Notes under the pieces: model-generated
What the model was told of the DNA's origin: nothing
What the model saw: the letters and a program-made list of their open reading frames with translations, nothing else
The model's database searches: none
Shown: positions 24,086 through 33,251 of the stretch, in pieces
Layout: the number at the start of each line of letters is the position of its first letter
How positions within the stretch are numbered: position 1 is the stretch's first letter
Source: Anaspis maculata
Lineage: Eukaryota; Arthropoda; Insecta; Coleoptera; Scraptiidae
Direction: 5' to 3'
Length of the DNA stretch: 64,000 bases
Assembly (NCBI GenBank): GCA_949128115.1
Contig: OX421966.1
Location: 33,993,042-34,057,041 of the forward strand
Program-made: the position numbers and the translations under genes

Positions 24086-25299
24086 AGATTTTGTCAATTA
24101 GGCTCGTGTTATATAATGGCGATGGCCAATGGCCATTATACGAGAGTAATACTATGCTTTATCCTTTATTCAACTGGTCCATTGAATGAATATTGATATT
24201 ATTGGCATGTAATATACTGACATTGAATCATTTTACAATACTTTACCAACTGTTCACCAGTACACCATCATGTGTATTGAATATTATTTTCTACGTGAGT
24301 GGGGCAAGAAGTAGCTATTAGGGCAAGGTATTACTAAAAAAGGCCCCACATAGGTAAGGCATGCAAACGAAATTTTGTTTCAATTTATTCAAGTCCTTTT
24401 CTCGAAGTTATGATAAAATAAAAGAATCATTTTGGGAACTTTGACCTAATGTTCTTGCATGCTCAGCAAACCGTTTTAGAAAATATTCAGTAGTTCCAGA
24501 AATGTATTGAAAAAACTAAGTTCCTTTGTGGAATTTCAGTTGACAATATCAAAGAATTTTGCAGATGAGAATAAATAAAATTTGATATTTTGACATGATG
24601 TTACAAATATAGACTATAGTCGTGATTGGTGAAAATTTCTTGACGTATCATTTTAGGAAATAAGACACTCAACTTTTTCCACCGGCTTAGTCGCCACCCA
24701 CAAATATCTTGACCTTCTTTTTTGCGTTTTCTGCACTAATACAGTGCCAGTAATAGTTGTTTTGGAACTGGAAACAGTACCTATAATACTGTACCAACTC
24801 CACTAACCATTAACAGTCAACAAGAACTCTTGTTCAGCCTGGAGGCTTTGTTTTGTTATCGGTGCTTCCGTAGACACCACAGATACATATCTTGGAAGCT
24901 GAGGAATGGCTGAATGCATAAGGCTATGACTTGTAATTTGTTATTCAATAATACATACAAAGCGGAGATTCCTTGGGATGTCATTGCGAATAACCACGGT
25001 AATTTTGAATTTCGCGGGTCTGCTGGCTCGCCACGCACCGAATATGAGCCATGACATACGGATCGGAAAATCACTTTTTCGTCATTGATGTGAAATACCC
25101 GGGTTTTTATATTTGAGTTTTTATACCCGGTATTTACCCAAAATCGGGTCTTTAATAAGGTATCTATTTTCATTAATTGTGACAAACAATTGGAGGAACA
25201 ATAGCAAACTAGAATGTTTTTTGCTCCCAGAATCAAAATAATAATCAGTGCTTTGGAGGTTATGTTTATAAAGCCTTGGGGCCTTATTTCTAGCGGGGA
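24086..25299. other. Non-coding DNA
   Basis: A short palindrome, TATAATGGCGATGG / CCAATGGCCATTATA, lies at 24111-24140. Otherwise AT-rich with no supported gene. The 126-codon minus ORF at 24856-25236 has no motif. Confidence 0.35.
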
Positions 25300-25319
25300 G
25301 CGATCACCAGGCGATCACA

Positions 25320-25360
25320 ATTCAGCCAATCACAGCCCTGGTTGCCTAGCAACTTCACAT
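25320..25360 (+). promoter_or_regulatory. CCAAT box followed by an RFX-type X-box
   Basis: GCCAATCA (25326-25333) is followed within 10 bases by GTTGCCTAGCAAC. The latter matches the RFX X-box consensus (half-sites RYYNYY and RRNRAC with a 1-nt spacer) and is a near-palindrome. The pairing resembles ciliary-gene promoters. I see no clear downstream first exon, so chance is possible. Confidence 0.3.
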
Positions 25361-25910
25361 GGGAACGGATCACATCCTTCCTAGAAAAAATCTCCTTGGA
25401 ACTTAGAGAAAGAAATCATTCAACCGTCAACACTGTCAACAGTGTCAACTTTTCTGTCAAACTGGGTAGGGTGGGTGAATATCGCTCGGGAAAATACCGG
25501 GTAAATACTCAACTCACACCACTGTTTTTCGACTTCTCTTTTCAGTTCAAGCCCAGTCTGAGCTTGATCTGTTAATTAATAAAGCCACGGCATTTTTTCC
25601 AGCCTGACGTTGCAACTTACAAGAACCTGAGAACCTGAAAGTCAAAGCCGCGGACAAGAAGTTTGGGTATTTTGATATTATGTTGTTTTATTAGGTCAAC
25701 TCTACTTATGTGCAAAAGTTCAGCTTTGCTTTAGGCCAATGATTTCTTGGTCGAAACCTTACTTGACTGGGCCTATATAATGCCAAAATGCATCATATTC
25801 AGTGGAAAAATTGGCTTGTATCAGGTGTGTGAGTAAAATGACAGTCAAAAATGAATTGAAATGCAAAAATAACACAGGTTTTGCGGTCATAAAACGTTTC
25901 TGGACAGGCC

Positions 25911-25985
25911 GGTAGCTCAGAAGCTTAGCTTAGCACAACATCAACTGGAGATCCCAGGTTCAAATCCGGCCAGCAGTGACACATT
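25911..25985 (+). mobile_element. tRNA-like SINE head
   Basis: GGCCGGTAGCTCAG carries an A-box (TAGCTCAG..AGC) and GGTTCAAATCC is a B-box, about 50 bases apart. The T-arm and acceptor pairing are poor (T-stem CCAGG against CCGGC), so it is not a functional tRNA. It is a tRNA pseudogene or SINE 5' end. The body downstream is not clear. Confidence 0.55.
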
Positions 25986-26089
25986 TTCAGGCGAGTTTCA
26001 AACAACTTGTGACATCGAAATATTGTACTTATTGATTTTGATGAATAAGCACTGTAAACTCGGTTACAATATCATATATCACAGAAATA

Positions 26090-26440
26090 AGGTTTTTTTT
26101 CATTCGTTTATTTAACGTCGGCCTACTCCCGCAACGAGGCCTAACACCGTCGCCGGTGAATGCTTTCCTCTACTATACCGGAAATTTAGCCGAACCCCTG
26201 TGTGTTCCAACACAGGGTAGAGATTTTTAACGACCACCAACATCGCATGGGGTCGGCACCATCGTTCGTATTTTACGTTTTATGCGACACACATTGCATT
26301 CAGCGGGCATTCCAACTAAACCAAGAAGCTTGTTATCGAGGCGAAAATCCGTCCCCGGCGGGGATTAAACTCGCGATCTCTGGAGTGGTAATCGAACGCG
26401 CGAACCACCACATCACAAGCTCCTCATCCACTTGGGATAG
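26090..26440 (-). mobile_element. tRNA-derived SINE, minus strand
   Basis: On the minus strand the head has GTGGTTCGCGCGTTCGATTA, CACTCCAGAGATCGCG and a B-box-like GAGTTTAATCCCCGCC. A ~250-base body follows, ending GGAGTAGGCCGACGTTAAAT, then AAACGAATG and an A-run (plus-strand T8 at about 26094). This order (tRNA-like head, unrelated body, A tail) is the SINE layout. The length, about 350 bp, fits. Confidence 0.7.
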
Positions 26441-26470
26441 AAAAAAAGGTGAAAAGGAATAAAACACCTA

Positions 26471-26754
26471 TATGGACCGTGCACGGAGGCGGAACCAAGC
26501 AGTTTGTGACTGGCAGCGATCGGGGTGGCCTACTAGGAAACTTCGCACCTCCCATTCGTTTGACAGCATGACAGCAGCTGTTTGCTGCTTGAAGTCATTT
26601 GGCCTAACCTACAAATCGCTCTAGCTCGCCGCGTGCTGTCAAGCGTAAGCTGTCGCTGTCGCTGTCAAATGTGGGGTGGTTGTTGTCAACCTCGTTCACT
26701 ACACTGGCCCTACATGACATCACAGAATAGATGACATCATGCACGGTCCCTATA
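26471..26754. mobile_element. 284-bp MITE with short TIRs
   Basis: TATGGACCGTGC at the left (26471-26482) faces GCACGGTCCCTATA at the right (26741-26754). The interior is GC-richer than its surroundings, with GCTGTCGCTGTCGCTGTC near 26650. No protein frame. Confidence 0.6.
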
Positions 26755-26973
26755 TTATTAAATTATTGGAACATATCTATGAGAAACCCCATAGTCACAA
26801 GTAGTGCCATATAACATGGGAATAATTTGGCAGGATATGATCATGTTATGTAAAGTTGGCCAAATGTGTTCTACGTTCTACCATGGGCGCTTAAATGATG
26901 TAAGCCAAGAAAAACTCAGCCAAATGACAAAGTTTCTTCGGAAAAGAGGCATCGCTTTACATTGAGGCTTCTG

Positions 26974-27059
26974 AATGAAATTATTGGTTGTCTCGTCTTC
27001 CCACAAGTATATATTTATTATAAATGTTCGAAGAAGACGAGACAACCAATAATTTCATT
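26974..27059. repeat. 27-bp perfect hairpin with a 32-nt loop
   Basis: The left arm 26974-27000 (AATGAAATTATTGGTTGTCT...) and right arm 27033-27059 are exact inverses. The size is right for a pre-miRNA-like stem, but a perfect stem is more like a young MITE or siRNA source. ATTGAGGCTTCTG occurs on both sides (26961 and 27104), which could be a duplicated insertion site. Confidence 0.7.
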
Positions 27060-27949
27060 TACTATCATCACCCACTGAGAGGATGGCGGATAAATTCCTC
27101 AAAATTGAGGCTTCTGTTTTAATACTGGAATTTACCATCACTTTTTCAAATTTTCTACGGAGGGCGAGTTCAAGATGGTGGCCATTAGCAGAAAAAATTG
27201 ACTTTCTTACTTCTGAAAATAACAGGCTCAGATTAGTTACCGGTCATTTTTTATTTCTGCATCACTAACTTCATGTATAAAAATTTCTACTGGGATATCT
27301 TGAAAAAGACTAATTCATTAAAAATAAGAAGTTTCAACAGAAATCTCAGCTTTTTCAGGATATATCAGATATTCTTCAATATTTTTGACAGTTACTGAAT
27401 GCAACCTCAATAACCTCATATTATAACTTTTAAATTAGAATAGAATATCCATGGCAATTCACACGATTCTACACTACCTCTTTTGGTTTATGAGTCACAA
27501 CTTTCCGTCTCATTTAGGTATTCTTCTTCAGCCTGTAAAGTCGATGACGCACAGGGGAACTTACGGGACTTTCGATGCTGTTCAGCACCGTTGATAAGAC
27601 ACGTATACAAATTTTCAACCTCATGATGGTACCTATTCAGTTGAGGGGGTAAAAGCCTACAATGACTCGGTTATAATAATTATTAAATAAATGAATATAG
27701 AATCCCTTTCTGCTCTCAATTTGAAACAAATATTTCAGCAATATAAATACAAACAATAAAAAAGTATACTTGATAGAAAAAATAATATAAAAAAGAAGTA
27801 GTTGATAGTAAAACATTTAGATTCAGTCAGAGATTCAGAGTGAAAAGTCGTCCATCTTCCCGAAAGCTGCGTAGAAGAAGCGCGTATACGACAATAAAAT
27901 GCTAATCAAATTCGTCATCAAATTAAAAAAGTTTAATTGTGAATTCGAA
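27060..27949. other. AT-rich non-coding DNA
   Basis: No supported gene. Poly-A and ATAAAT tracts lie at 27660-27810. Confidence 0.35.
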
Positions 27950-28760
27950 AAACACCCCCGCGGCAGGTCTCGTCGTGCAGTGTGCAGAGTGTGCCGGGGT
28001 GGATGGTGAGCGAGCGGGAGCGCCCTCCCAAGAATACATGCATAAATTAAAAACGTAAAACATCAATACTTTCTTATTAAACCTCTCTCCCCCTTAATGA
28101 CAATCAAGCGACCGGGAGCGTATGTGGAGAAAGGGGAGAAAGAAAACTCGCGCTCCGGCACAAGAACCTGGGGCCGGGGACGCTGAGGGGCGGGACGCCG
28201 GCAGAGAAAGGGGGGGCCTCCTGTGATGCCGGAGACTTGCGCTAAGAATAAGAATACGTGCATTAAAAACGAACATCAATACTTCCCTTATTAAAACTCC
28301 CTTATAATGACAATCAAGACGGCTCCGGGAGCAGCGAGCGTGTGTGACGTTTGCGGACGGGGGGGATAAGGGGGGACCGAGCGGTCGCGCGGGGAGGGAT
28401 GTGCGGAGGGGTTGATGAGGAAGGAGGGGGAGGGGACCCGCGGGAGGCGGCGGGAGCAGCAGCAGGACGACGTAAGGAGAGATCCTCCGTTTATGCATCA
28501 CGGCACGGCCGTCCGCGATAACGATTTTTTTGTTAATTATCAAGTCGCGTATGAGGCTCCGTGAGGGCGAGGGGGGCGGCGCGGGCTGGGAAAAAAGAGG
28601 GGCGGCAGGCGCGGGGGGCACGCGGCACAGCTCCAAGACACCGCCACCTCTGCGAATTTCATACACTTGGGGAGCGCGCGAAAAACATGTCGTAATTTGC
28701 GCGCCTGCTTACAGGACTTCACCGCTGGGCTTCAAGGTGGAGCTGGATTTTTAATTGGAA
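27950..28760. promoter_or_regulatory. GC-rich island with a duplicated ~97-bp block
   Basis: GC- and CpG-rich, like the 17-kb island. A block is present twice in tandem, 28030-28127 and 28250-28346, about 220 bases apart. Conserved in both are AGAATACNTGCAT, ACATCAATACTT, TTATTAAA and TAATGACAATCAAG. Read on the other strand the last is CTTGATTGTCATTA, a Pbx/Exd (TGAT) next to Meis/Hth (TGTCA) type site. The 190-codon minus ORF across it (28094-28666) is a proline-rich composition artefact. The regulatory role is inferred. Confidence 0.45.
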
Positions 28761-29140
28761 TTATAAGTTCATTAACTGGGAATTGCGGGACTATTTTTTA
28801 GCTATTTTTTCACGGAGGCCCACGTCCTATGTCTGCAAAAAATAATATATTTGGACAGGTAAAAATAGAAAGCAACCATAAAGAGTTAAAATAACTTGGA
28901 ATATCGGACTCGGAGTTCCGACATGATCTCAGAATTTATGACTTGAGCTTGAATTCAGAGTTCCAAGCTTCAACTACTTGCCATTGTCCACAATTATGAT
29001 TGTGTTACTGCCCACTATGATAGCACCCTATTCATGATAAACGAATCATGGATGGATACTGGATACCTACCCATAGCACCCGGTTAGTTCAACCTTCGCA
29101 ACTCACACATATATTAAGGTTACAGGTTACAGTGTAAGGA
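28761..29140. other. Non-coding DNA
   Basis: Nothing recognised. Confidence 0.35.
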
Positions 29141-30060
29141 CACTCACACTGGGGTCCCCGGGACCCTGATTTTCAAAAGTCGTTAATACAATATGTAGTT
29201 TTTTTACAAGTGACTATGGATATGGATGAAAATGATTATAGTCTATAATGGTTTATCAAGCACCGAAATACAAAACTGATTATTCTGGGGTGACCTTTGT
29301 CTAACAATGTGAAAAATATTCCAAAAAAGTGATAGGTTGAAATGAGAATTATTTTTTCAAAATTGACAATGGGTTAGAGAAACAGAATCAAATTTTGAAT
29401 GTATACAAGGAAGGACAAACATAAGAAAAAATATTTGAACAATATAACTTGAAAAGCCACTCTTAGCGAGGTTGTTGAAAACTGCTATTATTCCCTATGC
29501 AGTCTTCGCATCTTCACGCTCTGTGCTCGTCTCACATTGGTTTATGACAGACATTACATAAGTTTTTTGTCTTTCTGTCTTTTCTTTGGGACAGAAGACA
29601 CACCTGTCTTCCTTCTCGACAATCTCCCGTCGACCTGGAGGTGGTCATGTATTTCAAAATATACTTACATGGATCTCACAGTGGGGTCCAGCGTACCCGA
29701 GCAGTCACTTTGGATGCTCTTAGAAACAATACAAAGCGCATCTGAGGTGAATCACTGGAAGTATAGGTTGGTAAAGGTACCAACTGAATTTACATGGATG
29801 GGTACTGCCCTGTGGCGTAACTAGAGGGGGGGCTTCGGGGTCAACCCCCCCTCCTCCTTGGCCATCGATTTTCCTGAAATTTTTTCGAATATGGCGCTTT
29901 TTTGTTCGCTTTGCTCGCATTATTGCATATTTTTCAGTCGTGACCCCCCCCCCATTGAATTCTTCTAGCTACGCCACTGGATCGCTGCCCAATTTGCAAC
30001 CGTTGAAAAATTATTAGAAAAACAAAATTCGCTCGGGTCTTTTGGACCCCAGAGTGAGGT
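29141..30060. mobile_element. TIR element of 0.92 kb with GGGGTCC ends
   Basis: The left end ACTCACACTGGGGTCC..GGGACCC (29142 on) is inverse to the right end CGGGTCTTTTGGACCCCAGAGTGAG (last base near 30058), with a few mismatches. An internal direct relative of the left end lies at 29675-29705. A smaller element is nested in it (29815-29985). No transposase frame. Confidence 0.65.
29815..29985. mobile_element. Nested ~170-bp MITE, GTGGCGTAGCTAG type
   Basis: The ends TGTGGCGTAACTAGA and TTCTAGCTACGCCACTG are inverted, followed inward by G- and C-runs (GAGGGGGGG, CCCCCCCCCC). CAGTGGCGTAGCTAG-type ends are widespread in animal repeats. Confidence 0.6.
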
Positions 30061-30120
30061 GCGAAGGTAAGTGTTAATTTGAAACACCAGCTTAGACAGA
30101 TACTCTTATGCCCGTAGGTA

Positions 30121-31534
30121 TTCATAGTCGTGACTTGAGGTCCACCTTGATACTTGAGTATAGCTTCGACCCAGAAACGCGTTTCATAGACGTAAAAGTT
30201 CTACTCAAGTATAACTTGACGATGTGGTAGACCCTTCTCCCAAACTTGATTAAAATAGATTAGATTTGGAATTATAATGAAAAAAACATTTTCAAAACTC
30301 AATTTTGAAAGCCTCCATCACCATTATAATACGTTTTCAATAGGTTTTTTGGGAAAATCCACTTATTTTTTGATGTTCTACCATCTCTTGAAATATTGAC
30401 AAAAAAAAGTGAAACACCGAAACACCTGTGTATGACTTGAGTAGGGCGGGCTTTTTCTATGGAGAAAATGTCAACAAATTCAATAAGTTGCATTATTTTG
30501 ACTTAAATTCAATTTTACGTCAATGTGCTGAACATATTTTTGAATTCTACAGAAAAAATTCAAAAGAATTTATCTTCATCCAAAATTGACATATTTACAC
30601 CCATAACCCATATTTTTGAGTTCAGATGGGATAAAGTAAAGCAGCCTGATGTATTTTTGTGAAATTTTTGAAAAAAAAATTAAAATACAACCATTCATAC
30701 ATATTTGTGTCCAGGATGAAAAACTACATTAGTTGAAATCAAAAAATACAGGAAACAACATCAGTTGAAATCATACAAGATGTCGGAAAAACAAGAAGTT
30801 GTTTTCAGCGACACCCTATAGGTATAACAAGGGATGAAAAAAAAACAATTTTGGAGCCTACGGAAAAAATCGTTTGGGTAAAGTTTTTTCTCGGCAAATC
30901 ATTGCGAAAGGGAAAGCCTTCTGGGTGATCACCCTGTACATACTCCTGTTTTGAATTATCCCGCAGCTTTTTCAGTTGTTCGGGTTCGCGTTTCTGGGAA
31001 ACAGGTTGACTGTTGTACACCCGGGCTATTTTTTTTCAGGCCTCCATTTCGGCTGCCCATATTGTACCGCTCTTCGTTTGTTTTCGATAATGTTCATTTA
31101 AAAATGCAATCCACCAAATTTGCGGCATCGAGATTTTTATGCGAAGTCACACTTTTATATAATATCCACAACACCGTAATAAATAAATACAGACTTTCAA
31201 AATGGACCTGCATCTCCTACACAGGTACTTCTAGGCTTATTTTTTAAAACACAATAAACTATACAATACAACAACATTCATGCACATGGTTACGATTATT
31301 TCTAGGTAACCTACATATGTATGTGTCTAGGGCGGATGTCAAAAATCTGTCAAATCTCAAAGTAAATCTAGTGATTTCTTCCCGCTAGGGTGGTGATCAT
31401 TAAAAATGGTCCTCAAGAAAGACTCCATTACTAGGAATGCCGAACATTTGTCTTTGAAACAGAAGTGGTACTTGAGGTACACCTTGTTTTCAAGTGGTAC
31501 TTCGTCAAGGTGGACCTCAAGTCACGACTATGAG
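30121..31534. mobile_element. 1.4-kb TIR element with 29-bp ends
   Basis: TCATAGTCGTGACTTGAGGT.. at 30122-30150 is the exact inverse of 31505-31533. The interior includes a stretch (30280-30420) shared with the 18.9-20.7 kb element. No long frame, so it is non-autonomous. Confidence 0.78.
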
Positions 31535-31754
31535 TAGGCGAACATTTACAGTGTCAGAGTGTCATACTTATACATAATAACTTCATGGGGAATGTTTTCA
31601 GGATCAGATCAATCAGTAACGGAATATGAGTCTTTCAATTTTCATTTCAACTCTATTGTTGAATTCGTTTTGTATGCATTAATTAAATTAAATTAATGTT
31701 TTTCTCCTCATCGGCTTTTTCTTGCCATAGGAGTTTGCCCGTTTATTTATCAAT

Positions 31755-31880
31755 TATACAAACTCTGAAAAGTGCAAATTTCGGACAATACAGACACCCA
31801 GACTTTTCACCGGGAATCGAACCCGGGACTTCCGCGTCGCAGGCAGCCACTCGACCGCCTGCGCCACGGGGCCGTCGTAT
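31755..31880 (-). mobile_element. tRNA-derived SINE fragment, minus strand
   Basis: On the minus strand, GGCCCCGTGGCGCAGGCGG carries an A-box. CCCGGGTTCGATTCCCGG is a perfect T-arm with the B-box inside. The acceptor 3' side (TGAAAAG) does not pair with GGCCCCG, so it is not a working tRNA. The sequence beyond it continues as a SINE body toward 31755. Confidence 0.65.
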
Positions 31881-32662
31881 GCATAATAATCGTGTCTTAT
31901 TTATTATTTGTTAGTAGGTATGTATTTCATTTGATTTTCCTTTCTGGTACCACCGCACTTCGAATTTTCTTTTTTTTTGCATAATTCTGTTATTGGACAT
32001 CAAGTTCATGAAAACAATAAATCTATTCATTTATCTCTTTATTTATTCATTCATACAGTGTCAAAGTCTTTCCAACAATTTCACCAATCCAAGCTCTTGA
32101 ACATCTGGAAGACAATATTGGAAGAAAGATGCGATATATTAGAAGTTTTTGAACAGCGCAATAGAACCCCGACCGCCGCCAGACTTATCGAAATGTATCC
32201 AGAACACCAGTGCTTTCCGAAACAACGTTCCGGAAAACTGCGGCCAAATTCTTGATATAGAAGAAATTGGCAGATATTAAGAAAGCCCGACAACCAACAA
32301 TCTCCACTGAAAAAAAAACAGTAGTTGGAGCAGCAGTAGTAGTTTTGCATCGCCGGGAATCAGAGGCTACAGTCCTTTTGTTAGAAAAGCCACTAGTTAA
32401 AAAGGGCGTAAGTTAGAAATTTGGGCTTGTAGCGTTTGTTAGGAAGTGTTCCGATAACACTCGAAGGCCGATCTGTTATGATATACTAGGGAACCTGAAA
32501 ACAATGTCATGGTTAGATCGATCTCTTCGTTCGTGATTTTCTAACACACGCTTCTTCTAACCTGCGATCTACCGGTTAGTATCAGTGTTTATAGAAGAAG
32601 TAGTGTATGTTAGAAAAATGCCACTGTAGCGTAGTTTGGAAATATGATTTTGATCTTCCTAA
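31881..32662. other. Non-coding DNA
   Basis: No gene recognised. The 92-codon ORF at 31977-32255 has no motif. Confidence 0.35.
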
Positions 32663-32871
32663 TAGGCCATCCACAATGATGTTGATGTTAACTTAATGTT
32701 ATCCGACGTTGGTAATGTAAGCATTCAAAGCAATGAGTTTCAAATGGTGAGGTTCACAATCATGTTAGTGGCAATGGTAAGCATTACCCATTGAAACTCG
32801 TTGCTTTGAAATGCTAACATTACCATTGCCGATAACATTACGTTAACATTAACATCATTATGGACGGGCTA
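32663..32871. mobile_element. 209-bp palindromic MITE
   Basis: The arms 32663-32745 and 32787-32871 are inverse. The ends are TAGGCCATCCACAATGATG and CATCATTATGGACGGGCTA, and TA flanks them. The arms agree at most positions. Confidence 0.8.
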
Positions 32872-33027
32872 TAAGACACGTTCGTAGCTCAAGTCGAGCT
32901 CTGGTCAATTTATCATACATTCTTATATGAAAATATGTATGTTTTGCCGAGGCCATTAAATTTGTGCCATGGGAACTAACCAGTTTGAGAAATTAGGTTC
33001 CATACTCCCAGCTATTCTGGCAAGGAC

Positions 33028-33041
33028 AACACAACCTGACC
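33028..33041. repeat. Target-site duplication, 3' side of the LINE
   Basis: AACACAACCTGACC, identical to 38855-38868. It sits directly against the element's poly(A) (poly-T on the plus strand). Confidence 0.85.
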
Positions 33042-33251
33042 TTTTTTTTTTTTTTTTTTTTCCGCTCCCCTGCCATTCTGGCGGGGCGGGGGGGAAATCG
33101 CTTGACACCCGGCGATGGATCTATCCGCCGGGTAGTGCCGGGCGCCACACCGGCTAAAAACCCTCCGAAGACCTAGTGGTTAACCCGCCCCCTGGGACTG
33201 CTTCTCGCTTTGCTTCGGGGGGCGGTTGGTCTTATTTACTGTTATCTCTCT

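Noticed and set aside
25911..25985. Functional tRNA gene
   Set aside because: A- and B-boxes are present, but T-stem and acceptor pairing fail; called a SINE head instead.
28094..28666. 190-codon proline-rich minus ORF
   Set aside because: GC-rich composition removes stops; no domain, and the opposite strand is open as well.
31800..31875. Functional tRNA gene on the minus strand
   Set aside because: The T-arm is perfect but the acceptor stem does not pair.
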